Assembly (NCBI GenBank): GCA_045540815.1
Contig: JAZQHY010000049.1
Span: 1 to 27,666 of the forward strand
DNA length: 27,666 nucleotides
Direction: 5' to 3'
From: JAZQHR01 sp045540815
Lineage (GTDB): Bacteria; Bacillota; Clostridia; UMGS1810
The notes under the pieces were generated by a model that was not told the origin of the DNA, searched no databases, and saw only the letters and a program-made list of their open reading frames with translations. Below, piece after piece: positions 1 through 7,765 of the stretch (the stretch's first letter is position 1; each line of letters begins with the position of its first letter). The position numbers and the translations under genes are program-made.

Positions 1-1
1 G

Positions 2-388
2 GTAAAAATGGGAGTTTCGTCGATAGAAGATGTGCTCGGATATGTAAGAAGCAACGAGCTTGAAAAACTTTTAACCAAGTGTAAGGATGAACATAATAAG
101 CTTGACGCAGAAATACAAGAGCTTCTCGACAAATACAAAGATGATGGAAAAGAGCCTGCAGTAATGGCAAAAGGTATGTCGTGGATAAAAACAAATGTAA
201 TGATATCCATTAACGAGTCTGACGAAACTATTGCAGATCTTATGACTGACGGATGTAATATGGGTGTTAAATCTCTTAATAAGTATATGAACAAGTATAA
301 GGCGGCTGACGAGGTGTCAAAGGATATTGCAAAAAGATTAATAAATTTAGAAGAACAACTAACAATTGATATACGAAAATTTTTATGA
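2..388 (+). CDS. Small helical protein, ferritin-like/DUF2383-type (probably 5'-truncated)
   Basis: The frame is open from the first bases of the window, and the first ATG (position 8) has no ribosome binding site in view. I therefore think the true start lies upstream and only the C-terminal ~127 residues are visible. The protein is almost entirely helical and charged, with no signal peptide or membrane segment. The pattern of an N-terminal MGVSSI helix, then a KEPAVMAKGMSW segment, a DLMTDGCNMG segment and a C-terminal helix resembles a clostridial family of about 140-residue four-helix-bundle proteins. The exact role of that family is not known to me, and I assign no function. A strong terminator follows directly, so it ends its transcription unit. 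Confidence 0.7.
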   Translation, partial: VKMGVSSIEDVLGYVRSNELEKLLTKCKDEHNKLDAEIQELLDKYKDDGKEPAVMAKGMSWIKTNVMISINESDETIADLMTDGCNMGVKSLNKYMNKYKAADEVSKDIAKRLINLEEQLTIDIRKFL

Positions 389-395
389 TTAATTG

Positions 396-436
396 ACCCC
401 CTGAAATGTTGATTGCATTTCAGGGGGTGTTTTGTT
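396..436 (+). terminator. Intrinsic terminator after the first gene
   Basis: A 13-bp perfect stem (396-408 with 416-428, core CCCCCTGAAATG) closes a 7-nt loop and is followed by GTTTTGTT. The U-rich tail overlaps the -35 element of the next promoter, so the two transcription units are packed tightly. Confidence 0.93.
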
Positions 437-463
437 GACTTTTATTGGAGCCTGTGGTAAAAT
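435..463 (+). promoter_or_regulatory. Promoter of the preQ1 riboswitch/yhhQ unit
   Basis: TTGACT (435-440), a 17-bp spacer and TAAAAT (458-463), with a TGG extended -10 at 455-457. The predicted start of transcription falls near 470, exactly where the riboswitch aptamer begins. Confidence 0.8.
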
Positions 464-469
464 ATTTGT

Positions 470-559
470 ACAGACAGTTCGAAACCATCCTGTCTTAAAA
501 CAAAACTATGGGCAATTTTATAATGTGATTTTGCGCCCTGACGGCGTATTTTTTTGCCC
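470..559 (+). ncRNA. preQ1-I riboswitch with transcription terminator
   Basis: P1 is a 6-bp stem AGACAG (472-477) with CTGTCT (490-495). The loop reads TTCGAAACCATC. An A-rich tail (TAAAACAAAACTATGG, 496-511) follows, and its ATGG (508-511) can pair with CCAT (485-488) of the loop. This is the H-type pseudoknot layout of the preQ1-I class. Downstream, a terminator stem (532-537 with 543-548, loop CTGAC) is followed by seven Ts (549-555). GGGC at 510-513, which overlaps the pseudoknot strand, can instead pair with GCCC at 535-538 in the terminator's 5' arm, forming an antiterminator. The expected logic is that preQ1 stabilises the pseudoknot, the terminator forms, and transporter expression stops. 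The gene behind it is a queuosine precursor transporter, which supports the call. Confidence 0.85.
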
Positions 560-576
560 TTTTACGAGGTGTGAAA

Positions 577-1278
577 ATGAAAAATGAACTATTACTTATT
601 GGGTCGGTAATTTTGATATATTCCGTTGTAATTATATCATACAAGCTGTTTGGCAAAAATGGACTTTTTGCTATGACATCTATCGCTACAATTTTGGCGA
701 ATATTGAAGTGCTTATGCTTGTTGATGCTTTTGGTATAAGGCAAACACTTGGTAATGTGATGTTTGCATCTACATTTCTAATTACCGATATTCTAAGTGA
801 GAACGAAGGCAAAAAAACTGCATCAACGGCGGTGTGGATAGGTGTTTTTACTTCATTAGTAATGCTTATATTTACACAGTATTGGATGCTATATGTCCCA
901 TCAGCAGATGACTGGGCGAGAGAGCCAATATCACAGATTTTCTCCACCACGCCAAGACTAATGCTTGCAAGCTTTACAGGTTATGTGCTTTCACAAAGGC
1001 TTGATGTGTGGCTTTACCATAAATGGTGGGATTTCACTTCGAAAAAGTGTGGTGACAACAAGAGATTTTTGTGGATTAGAAATAATTTTTCCACTCTTAT
1101 ATCACAAGTGGTAAATACAATAATATTTACACTTATTGCGTTTGGCGGTTGGTATGACAATAAGACACTATTTACAGTTATGCTGTCAAGCTATATAGTG
1201 TACGTATTTACGAGTCTTCTTGACACACCTTGTGTATATATTGCAAGAAAAATGAAACAAAAAGGATTAATAAAATAA
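577..1278 (+). CDS. yhhQ: Queuosine precursor transporter (YhhQ/VUT family)
   Basis: Membrane protein of 233 residues with about six hydrophobic segments, expected to import a queuosine precursor (preQ0, preQ1 or queuine) for tRNA modification. Family marks visible are the ITDILSENEGKK motif, the SQRLDVWLYHKW motif, and the C-terminal RNNFSTLISQVVNTIIF segment. A GTG at 571 is in frame, but the GAGG at 566-569 sits right against it; the ATG at 577 has correct spacing and is preferred. The preQ1-I riboswitch directly upstream independently supports the substrate. The PHP and MATE genes follow after 17 and 13 nt on the same strand, so the three probably share a transcript. Family assignment is firm; which precursor is carried cannot be read from sequence. 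Confidence 0.93.
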   Translation: MKNELLLIGSVILIYSVVIISYKLFGKNGLFAMTSIATILANIEVLMLVDAFGIRQTLGNVMFASTFLITDILSENEGKKTASTAVWIGVFTSLVMLIFTQYWMLYVPSADDWAREPISQIFSTTPRLMLASFTGYVLSQRLDVWLYHKWWDFTSKKCGDNKRFLWIRNNFSTLISQVVNTIIFTLIAFGGWYDNKTLFTVMLSSYIVYVFTSLLDTPCVYIARKMKQKGLIK

Positions 1279-1295
1279 CTCTTGAGGTGATTTTA

Positions 1296-2096
1296 ATGAA
1301 ATATATATTTGATAATGATTTGCATATCCATTCGGGACTTTCTTCGTGTTCAAATGATGCAGAGCAGACACCTGAAAGAATTCTTAAATATGCACTTGAT
1401 AATGGACTTAAAACCATTTGTATAGCCGACCATTTCTGGGATGATGCGGTTGAAGGTGCGTCCAATTGGTATGCGCCGCAAAATTATGAGCATATAAGTC
1501 AGGCAAAACCGCTTCCGCAGGCTGACGGGGTAAGATTTCTATTCGGTTGTGAAACGGAACTTGACAAGTATCTGACACTTGGACTTTCAAAGGAAAAGTA
1601 TGATTTGTTTGATTTTATAGTTGTGCCTACAACGCATCTTCATATGAAGAGTTTGACAGTTTTTGAAGAAGACAGAAAAGATGCAAAAAGCAGAGCAAAT
1701 ATATGGGTGAAAAGATTTGATGCGGTTTTAAATATGGATCTTCCGTTTCATAAAGTGGGATTTGCACACCTTACATGCGGGCTTATTTGTCGTGACAGCA
1801 GGGAAGAATATCTGGAAACGCTTAATCTTATTTCTGATGCCGATATGGAGCGTTTGTTTACTAAAGCAGCAAAGCTTGGTGCGGGTATTGAGCTTAACGC
1901 AAGTGATATGAATTTTGCGGATAACGAAAAAGACATTGTTCTAAGACCGTACAAAATAGCTAAAAAATGCGGTTGCAAATTTTACTGCGGAAGTGACGCT
2001 CATCATCCTGAAGCTTTTGATGAAGTAAAGGCTATATTTGAAAGAGCGATTGATTTACTTGAATTAACAGAAGATGACAAATTTATAATACAGTAA
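1296..2096 (+). CDS. PHP-domain metal-dependent hydrolase (histidinol-phosphatase-like)
   Basis: Soluble 266-residue protein of the PHP superfamily, which hydrolyses phosphoesters using a cluster of two or three metals. Ligand motifs appear in order: DLHIHS near the N terminus, IADHFWD, GCETE, TTHLH, GFAHLT and GSDAHH near the C terminus. The ATG at 1296 is chosen because TGAGGTG lies just upstream and the protein then begins directly with the first metal motif; the frame is open further upstream but that stretch overlaps yhhQ. The substrate is unknown; this family includes histidinol phosphatase, but no other his gene is nearby. Its position between a queuosine precursor transporter and a MATE exporter does not identify a pathway. 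Confidence 0.88.
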   Translation: MKYIFDNDLHIHSGLSSCSNDAEQTPERILKYALDNGLKTICIADHFWDDAVEGASNWYAPQNYEHISQAKPLPQADGVRFLFGCETELDKYLTLGLSKEKYDLFDFIVVPTTHLHMKSLTVFEEDRKDAKSRANIWVKRFDAVLNMDLPFHKVGFAHLTCGLICRDSREEYLETLNLISDADMERLFTKAAKLGAGIELNASDMNFADNEKDIVLRPYKIAKKCGCKFYCGSDAHHPEAFDEVKAIFERAIDLLELTEDDKFIIQ

Positions 2097-2109
2097 TAAG
2101 GAGTAGTAT

Positions 2110-3486
2110 ATGGGGCTTAAAAGTTTAAATGCACCTACAGATATGACAGTGGGAACACCGTGGAAAAGCATATTGTCTTTTACACTTCCTATGCTTATAG
2201 GAAATATAGCACAGCAGCTTTATAACACTGTTGACAGTATAGTAGTAGGTAAGTACATAGGAGATAATGCACTTGCATCGGTTGGGAGCTGCGGACCGAT
2301 ACTTAATATGCTTTTGGTACTTTTTATAGGTATATCCACAGGTACAAGTGTTATGGTGTCGCAGTATTTTGGTGCGAAAAACAGAGAAGGACTTTCAAAG
2401 ACTATAGGAAACAGTATCACTATCACGGCTATCGCGTGTCTTTTGCTAATAGTTGTTGCTGCGCCTCTTATAAGACCAGTGCTTGTTATGCTAAACACAC
2501 CTGATACCATAATAGATGGTTGTGTAGATTATCTTATGATTTCGCTTGTTGGTATGGCAGGTATGGGATACTATAATATCTTAAGCGGAATCCTCAGGGG
2601 ACTTGGGGATTCTTTTTCAGCGCTTGTGTATCTTTTAGTGGCAACAGTTATAAATATAGTGCTTGATATTTATTTTGTGGCTGTGATTAAAATGGGAGTA
2701 GGAGGCGTGGCGCTTGCTACTGTTATAGCTCAGTGCATATCATCGATACTTTGTTTTATAAAGCTTACTAAAATGGCAGAATACTTTGATTTTAAAATGT
2801 CATTTTTAAAACCTGTTGGATCATATGTGAAGACCATAATTAGTCTTGGGCTTCCATCAGGACTTACTCAGGCGATATTTTCATCTGCAATGATAATAGT
2901 CCAGTCGCTTACAAATCAGTTTGGTGAACAGTTTATAGCCGCAAACGTTGTTATAATGAGGGTTGATGGTTTTGCTATGATGCCAAACTTCTCGTTTGGT
3001 ATGGCGCTTACAACATACGCAGGACAAAACGTTGGTGCCAGACTTTATGACAGAGTAACCCTGGGTGCAAAGCAGGGTACACTTTTAGCTGTTGGTTGTT
3101 CAGCAACTATAACAGGTATAATACTTCTTCTTGGAAAGCATCTTATGGGTATATTTACCGATACAACCGAGCTTGTTGAACTTAGCTACTCTCTTATGAA
3201 GATACTTGCAGTTGGGTATATAGCGGTTGCTATTACACAAAGCTTGTCTGGTATTATGAGAGGTGCAGGCGACACTATGACACCTATGTGGATATCGCTT
3301 ATTACAACAGTTGTTTTTCGTGTGCCGATTGCGTATGGTATTTCATATCTTACTCGTACAAGCGAGCTTCCGTTCGGCAGAAGGGAATGTATCCAGATTT
3401 CTCTATTGGCATCGTGGGTAATGGGTGCAGTTCTTACTGCAATATTCTACAGACTTGGAAAGTGGAAAAATAAAGCTATTAAATAA
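2110..3486 (+). CDS. MATE family efflux transporter
   Basis: A 458-residue, 12-helix transporter of the MATE family, which exports cationic compounds in exchange for Na+ or H+. The opening (MTVGTPWKSILSFTLPMLIGNIAQQLYNTVDSIVVG split across TM1) is typical of clostridial members, and the two halves repeat the same pattern, with ILSGILRGLGD in the first half and SLSGIMRGAGD in the second. AAGGAG at 2098-2103 supports the ATG at 2110. It is the last gene of the yhhQ cluster and is followed by a hairpin. The substrate cannot be predicted. Confidence 0.93.
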   Translation: MGLKSLNAPTDMTVGTPWKSILSFTLPMLIGNIAQQLYNTVDSIVVGKYIGDNALASVGSCGPILNMLLVLFIGISTGTSVMVSQYFGAKNREGLSKTIGNSITITAIACLLLIVVAAPLIRPVLVMLNTPDTIIDGCVDYLMISLVGMAGMGYYNILSGILRGLGDSFSALVYLLVATVINIVLDIYFVAVIKMGVGGVALATVIAQCISSILCFIKLTKMAEYFDFKMSFLKPVGSYVKTIISLGLPSGLTQAIFSSAMIIVQSLTNQFGEQFIAANVVIMRVDGFAMMPNFSFGMALTTYAGQNVGARLYDRVTLGAKQGTLLAVGCSATITGIILLLGKHLMGIFTDTTELVELSYSLMKILAVGYIAVAITQSLSGIMRGAGDTMTPMWISLITTVVFRVPIAYGISYLTRTSELPFGRRECIQISLLASWVMGAVLTAIFYRLGKWKNKAIK

Positions 3487-3492
3487 AATTAG

Positions 3493-3524
3493 TGTAAAAC
3501 CTGACTTAAATGTCAGGTTTTACA
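3493..3524. terminator. Hairpin terminator after the MATE gene
   Basis: A 13-bp perfect stem TGTAAAACCTGAC/GTCAGGTTTTACA with a 6-nt TTAAAT loop. The U-run is part of the 3' arm and no long U tract follows, so efficiency is uncertain. Confidence 0.7.
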
Positions 3525-3552
3525 TATAAATAGAATATTTTGTAAGTTTTAA

Positions 3553-3581
3553 TTGATTTGAAACATTTACTGTGATATAAT
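3553..3581 (+). promoter_or_regulatory. Promoter of the NSS symporter gene
   Basis: TTGATT (3553-3558), 17-bp spacer, TATAAT (3576-3581), with TGA extended -10 at 3573-3575. Confidence 0.85.
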
Positions 3582-3614
3582 ATCTTTATGTTTAACGATG
3601 AAAGGTGGCTAATT

Positions 3615-4973
3615 ATGAATAACGAAAAAAGAAGCAGCTTCACAGGTAAGATAGGATTTGTTCTTGCTGCTGCGGGTTCAGCTGTTGGTCTTGGAAATAT
3701 ATGGAGATTTCCATACCTTGCAGCTAAGTACGGCGGAGGTATATTTTTGTTAGTATATATTCTTCTTGCAGTAACTTTCGGATTTGCACTAATGGTAGCT
3801 GAAATCGCTATCGGCAGAAAAACAGGTCTTAGCGCCATTGGAGCATTTAAATCACTAAATAAAAAGTATTCGTTTATCGGATATCTTGCAGCTCTTATCC
3901 CTGTTATAATTCTTCCGTATTATTCAGTTATAGGCGGTTGGGTTATGAAATATCTGTTCGCGTTTATAAGCGGCGGTGCAGCTGACGCAGCACAAGACGC
4001 ATACTTTGGCGGATTTATTTCTCAAACAGGTGAGCCTGTTATGTGGTTTTCTATATTTCTTGGTATTACAGCTATTGTTGTACTTTTTGGTGTTGAAAAG
4101 GGTATAGAAAAAGTAAGCAAGATTATGATGCCTGTACTTGTAGTGCTATCAATATTTATTGCTATATATTCTGTGTGTATGCCAGGCGCTATAGAAGGTG
4201 TTAAATATTATATTATGCCTGACTTTAGCAAATTTTCTGCTACAACCGTACTAGCTGCTATGGGACAGCTTTTCTACTCGATGTCGCTTGCAATGGGCAT
4301 TATGATTACATATGGCTCATATATGAAAAAGGACGTAAGCCTTGAATCATCAGTTACACAGATAGAAATATTTGATACAGGTATAGCTTTTATAGCAGGA
4401 CTTATGATTATCCCTGCAGTATTCGTATTTTCAGGCGGAACTCCTGAAGCACTTGGAAAAGGTCCAAGCCTTATGTTCGTTACACTTCCAAAGGTTTTTG
4501 AATCAATGGCAGGCGGTACATACGTTGGTATAGCATTCTTTATACTTGTGCTTTTTGCAGCGCTTACATCATCAATCTCACTTATGGAAACAGTTGTTTC
4601 GATAGTATCTGATAAGTTTAAAATAGGTCGAGTGCCATCGTGCTTCATCGTTCTTGCGTTATCAGTAGCACTTGGACTTCTATCATCACTTGGCTACGGA
4701 ATATGGGCAGAGGTTAAGATTATAGGACTTCAGTTCCTTGACTTCTTTGACTTTATCAGCAACAGTGTACTTATGCCGATAGTTGCGTTCTTTACTTGCA
4801 TATTTGTTGGTTATGTTATCAAACCTAAGACTATCGCAGAAGAGGTTGAGCTTTCGGGTAAGTTTAAAAGAAAAGGACTTTTCAATATTGTTATTAAATA
4901 CCTTGCACCTATATGCATAGTGCTTATACTTGTATCATCAGTTCTTGATGCATTTGGAATATTTAAGATATAA
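3615..4973 (+). CDS. Sodium-dependent amino acid symporter (NSS/SNF family)
   Basis: A 452-residue membrane protein of the neurotransmitter:sodium symporter family, which couples Na+ entry to uptake of amino acids or related amines. The first transmembrane segment carries the signature AAAGSAVGLGNIWRFPY, which forms part of the Na+ and substrate sites. About 11 hydrophobic segments are visible, as in the shorter bacterial members such as MhsT and Tyt1, rather than 12. The ATG at 3615 is chosen over the in-frame ATG at 3588 because AAAGGTGG (3601-3608) is spaced correctly for it and the 3588 codon lies within the expected transcription start region. It is monocistronic, bounded by its own promoter and terminator. 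The specific substrate is unknown. Confidence 0.93.
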   Translation: MNNEKRSSFTGKIGFVLAAAGSAVGLGNIWRFPYLAAKYGGGIFLLVYILLAVTFGFALMVAEIAIGRKTGLSAIGAFKSLNKKYSFIGYLAALIPVIILPYYSVIGGWVMKYLFAFISGGAADAAQDAYFGGFISQTGEPVMWFSIFLGITAIVVLFGVEKGIEKVSKIMMPVLVVLSIFIAIYSVCMPGAIEGVKYYIMPDFSKFSATTVLAAMGQLFYSMSLAMGIMITYGSYMKKDVSLESSVTQIEIFDTGIAFIAGLMIIPAVFVFSGGTPEALGKGPSLMFVTLPKVFESMAGGTYVGIAFFILVLFAALTSSISLMETVVSIVSDKFKIGRVPSCFIVLALSVALGLLSSLGYGIWAEVKIIGLQFLDFFDFISNSVLMPIVAFFTCIFVGYVIKPKTIAEEVELSGKFKRKGLFNIVIKYLAPICIVLILVSSVLDAFGIFKI

Positions 4974-4987
4974 CCTAGTATAAAAAT

Positions 4988-5026
4988 AAAAGCGTAAAAG
5001 AAAATTTCTTTTGCGCTTTTTTGTTT
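4988..5026. terminator. Terminator between the convergent NSS and EamA genes
   Basis: Long stem AAAAGCGTAAAAG (4988-5000) with CTTTTGCGCTTTT (5008-5020), with one U-G pair, followed by TTGTTTTG. A-rich sequence on the left gives a U-rich tail for the - strand as well, so it probably serves both converging units. Confidence 0.85.
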
Positions 5027-5043
5027 TGATTTATGTGATGTTT

Positions 5044-5910
5044 TTATTTCTTTTTATATACGGCAAAATATGATGCTGCCATTATGCAGGCAACCGCTAA
5101 AAAAACCTTTGCATCAGGAACTATACCATTTATAACCAGTGTAACAAAAGGTGTTAAAATCGGCTTTATAAAAAATGCAAGTGATGCCATAATTGCTCCG
5201 CCTTTTTCTATTGCTAAAAAGTATGACGCATATCCAACACCTGTTACCAAAATTCCAAGATATATAAGTATAGAAAGGTCAACAATTTCAAACGATGGAG
5301 ATACATCTATTCCAATAACCAGAAGTGCTATTAAAAGTACAATACTTCCTGATAAAAATACTCCGCAAGACTGAATAACACCACCGAGCTTTTTCATATA
5401 TTTCTGACTGAGTGCCGTGTAAATACTGAAAGATAATGCTGCAAGTATTGCAAGTACTACTGATTCAAAGTTTGTACCGGTGCTAAAATCTGCACATACT
5501 ATTACGCCGATTACTCCAAGTATAAGTGCTATTAATTTGTTGCGGTTAAGCTTTTCCTCTTTAACTAAAAGTACAGCAAATATAATGGTAAATACTGAGT
5601 TTGCTGAAAATATAATTGCTATAAGCGATGGTGCGTCAGCTTTTTTTACCGCAACCTGTAGAAACACCATACTTACACATATAAATAATATGCCAAGCGC
5701 AGTCATTAGCCCGATATCTTTTAATGTGATATGTATCTTTTCTCTTTTTATTTTTGCTATTGCAGGTGGTACAAGTATAAACGAGCCTATAAAAAATCTC
5801 CAGAATGTAATTGCATATGGCGTTACGTCATTTGCTATTAGCTTGCTTACTGGTTCAAGCGTTACAAAAAGTACCGCGGTTATAAGCGCATAAATTATCC
5901 CTTTTTTCAT
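5044..5910 (-). CDS. DMT superfamily transporter (EamA domains)
   Basis: A 288-residue integral membrane protein with about ten hydrophobic helices arranged as two EamA repeats (roughly residues 3-135 and 148-285). It begins MKKGIIYALITAVLFVTLEP and ends with a short basic YKKK tail. DMT/EamA proteins commonly export amino acids or other metabolites; the substrate here is unknown. An AGGA-type site (near 5914-5919 on the complementary strand) precedes the start. It lies 16 nt after the esterase gene and is surely its operon partner. Divergent from that operon is a LysR regulator, which is the likely controller (inference). Confidence 0.92.
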   Translation of the reverse strand: MKKGIIYALITAVLFVTLEPVSKLIANDVTPYAITFWRFFIGSFILVPPAIAKIKREKIHITLKDIGLMTALGILFICVSMVFLQVAVKKADAPSLIAIIFSANSVFTIIFAVLLVKEEKLNRNKLIALILGVIGVIVCADFSTGTNFESVVLAILAALSFSIYTALSQKYMKKLGGVIQSCGVFLSGSIVLLIALLVIGIDVSPSFEIVDLSILIYLGILVTGVGYASYFLAIEKGGAIMASLAFFIKPILTPFVTLVINGIVPDAKVFLAVACIMAASYFAVYKKK

Positions 5911-5926
5911 TTGTATTCCTCATTTC

Positions 5927-6688
5927 TTAGTTGTATTTAATTATAAACTCATAAATCATATCTGCAAATGTGCTATTGCCGTTTTCGTCTGTTTCGTGAA
6001 CATATTTGCAGTGAGAGTATCCTTCCATAAACTTATATTCTACTTTCGACATATTGGCTTCCAAATGCTTTAAAGTAGTTACTAAAAGCTGTGTTTGTTC
6101 AAGTCGGTTTTGCATATCGTTTTCAGAAACAATTATCTGCATTGGAGCATAGTTTCTGCCTGACGTAATATGATATATCGGAGCAGCTTCGTCAATAATT
6201 ACTCGGCGGCTGTCAATGCCTCTTTCCTTAAGTACATTAAAGTGTACTGTAGGCTGCCCTGCATCTAATACATAACCGTCAATTTCGTCAGCGTCAATGT
6301 TATGCATTGCAAGATATTTTTTATCAAAACAAAGCATTTGTGTGATATATCCACCTGCAGATGAACCGCCTACAAAAAAGGATGTTGGATTTCCGTAGCT
6401 TTCCATATTCTTTTTAGCCCATGCAACAACCCCAGCGGCGTCTTTTATAAAATCAGGATATGACGCTTCGGGGTACATACGATAGTTAGCAGTTATAACT
6501 GCTATACCTTTTTTCTGTAAGTTTTTATAAAAAACAATCTCGCGCTTGTCATCTTTGCGACCATATTCTATTCCACCTCCGTGAAAATAGATAAACACAG
6601 GAAAGCTATCACAGTCCGGAAGATAGATATCAAGAGCCTGCGAAATGGATTTAGAACTGGTGTAAAATACATTTTCTATAGTTTTCAT
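5927..6688 (-). CDS. Alpha/beta hydrolase (esterase/lipase, HSL-like)
   Basis: Cytoplasmic-type 253-residue alpha/beta hydrolase with no signal peptide. Visible catalytic features are the oxyanion-hole motif HGGG (near residue 36), the nucleophile elbow GGSSAGG (near residue 108), a candidate acid in SENDMQNR, and the histidine in GYSHCKY near the C terminus. The FHGGGIEYG and ANYRMYPEASYP segments are typical of carboxylesterases acting on small acyl or acetyl esters. AAGGAG upstream supports the start. It is the first gene of the operon with the EamA transporter and is divergent from lysR. The natural ester is unknown. Confidence 0.9.
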   Translation of the reverse strand: MKTIENVFYTSSKSISQALDIYLPDCDSFPVFIYFHGGGIEYGRKDDKREIVFYKNLQKKGIAVITANYRMYPEASYPDFIKDAAGVVAWAKKNMESYGNPTSFFVGGSSAGGYITQMLCFDKKYLAMHNIDADEIDGYVLDAGQPTVHFNVLKERGIDSRRVIIDEAAPIYHITSGRNYAPMQIIVSENDMQNRLEQTQLLVTTLKHLEANMSKVEYKFMEGYSHCKYVHETDENGNSTFADMIYEFIIKYN

Positions 6689-6713
6689 AGTATGCTTCTC
6701 CTTTTTTTATTTG

Positions 6714-6742
6714 AGTATAGCACTTGTGTTGCGTCGTGTAAA
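6714..6742 (-). promoter_or_regulatory. Promoter of the esterase-EamA operon
   Basis: On the - strand: TTTACA (6742-6737), 17-bp spacer, TATACT (6719-6714), with TGC extended -10. The -35 lies inside one copy of a 12-bp direct repeat (GTGTAAAGAATA on the + strand, 6736-6747). Confidence 0.8.
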
Positions 6743-6812
6743 GAATATGGTAAAATATACTTTATATATATTGAAATATATTGTGATGTGTGTTAAAATG
6801 GTGTAAAGAATA
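6736..6812. repeat. Perfect 12-bp direct repeat in the lysR-esterase intergenic region
   Basis: GTGTAAAGAATA occurs at 6736-6747 and again at 6801-6812, 65 bp apart. One copy covers the -35 of the esterase promoter and the other lies just after the -10 of the lysR promoter. A regulator binding both copies could act on both promoters. Confidence 0.6.
6771..6799 (+). promoter_or_regulatory. Promoter of the LysR-type regulator gene
   Basis: TTGAAA (6771-6776), 17-bp spacer, TAAAAT (6794-6799), with TGT extended -10 at 6791-6793. Start of transcription would be near 6806, leaving a 60-nt leader. Confidence 0.8.
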
Positions 6813-6868
6813 ATATAAAATGTTATATAGATATTAAAGATAATTTAAAAAATCAGGAGACAGAATAT

Positions 6869-7720
6869 ATGGAAATATTGCAGCTTAAATATTTTCAGCA
6901 TACAGCACGAAGTGAAAATATATCACACACAGCGCATAGCTTTATGGTTCCTCCATCTAGCGTGTCTGCTTCGATAAAAAAACTTGAGGCTGAGCTTGGG
7001 GTAAAGCTTTTTGACAGAGGGGCAAATAGTCTTAAACTAAACGAAAACGGAAAGATTTTTCTTCGGGCTGTAGATGCATCAGAAAAGGAAATAAATAAAG
7101 CAAAGATTGAGATATTGAATAATATGTCTACTCAATCTGGAGAAATAAGATTGCTTATTTTAACGAACAGAAGCCGTGTAACAGATGCTATTGCAAAGTT
7201 TAAATCAGAATATCCTGACGTGGCATTTAGTATAACTCATAATGGATATTTCGATTTTGATAATTACAGTAAATTTGATATAATAATTTCTGACAGGAAT
7301 ATTGATTTGGAAATGTTTGAAACCAGAGATTTTGTTCGCGAAGAAGTTTTTCTTGCTGTGCATAAAAAGAGTAGTCTGGCAAACTTAAAAAGTATAGGGC
7401 TTAAAAATCTTAAAGATGCTAAATTTATAAGTATGCCAAAAGGGAGCAGTATAAGAGATTTGCTTGAAAGGATGTTTAAGAAATTTGAATTAATACCTGA
7501 AATAGTTATAGAAAGCGAAGACCCGCATTTTGTGTGTAAGTATCTTAAAATGGGACTTGGTGTAGCACTGTTTCCGTCAGTATCGTGGAAGAAACAGGTT
7601 ACCGATGATATAAGACTTATAAAAATAAACGAGGGAATATACCGTAATTCGTATATGTATGTAAATAAGTCAACATCAAACGTTGTAAAGCTGTTTGCAG
7701 ATAAGCTTATAATGGAATAA
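6869..7720 (+). CDS. LysR-family transcriptional regulator
   Basis: A 283-residue regulator with an N-terminal winged helix-turn-helix (residues 1-60; QLKYFQHTARSENISHTAHSF, then SASIKKLEAELGVKLFDRG) and a C-terminal effector-binding domain (about 90-283). CAGGAGACAG upstream of the ATG is a good ribosome site. The recognition helix region has the less common wording VPPSSVSASIKKLE, still within the family. It is divergent from the esterase-EamA operon with only 180 bp between the two starts, the standard arrangement for a LysR protein and its target. The likely effector is a compound handled by that operon, but it cannot be named. Confidence 0.93.
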   Translation: MEILQLKYFQHTARSENISHTAHSFMVPPSSVSASIKKLEAELGVKLFDRGANSLKLNENGKIFLRAVDASEKEINKAKIEILNNMSTQSGEIRLLILTNRSRVTDAIAKFKSEYPDVAFSITHNGYFDFDNYSKFDIIISDRNIDLEMFETRDFVREEVFLAVHKKSSLANLKSIGLKNLKDAKFISMPKGSSIRDLLERMFKKFELIPEIVIESEDPHFVCKYLKMGLGVALFPSVSWKKQVTDDIRLIKINEGIYRNSYMYVNKSTSNVVKLFADKLIME

Positions 7721-7723
7721 ATG

Positions 7724-7749
7724 AAAAGGCACTCGTTAGAGTGCCTTTT
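7724..7749. terminator. Bidirectional terminator between lysR and the histidine kinase gene
   Basis: An 11-bp perfect stem AAAAGGCACTC/GAGTGCCTTTT with a GTTA loop. The arms give a U-run in either direction, fitting its place between converging genes. Confidence 0.85.
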
Positions 7750-7765
7750 AGTTTAACTGACATGA

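Noticed and set aside
571..576. GTG at 571 as start of yhhQ
   Set aside because: Only one base separates it from the GAGG ribosome site; the ATG at 577 is spaced properly.
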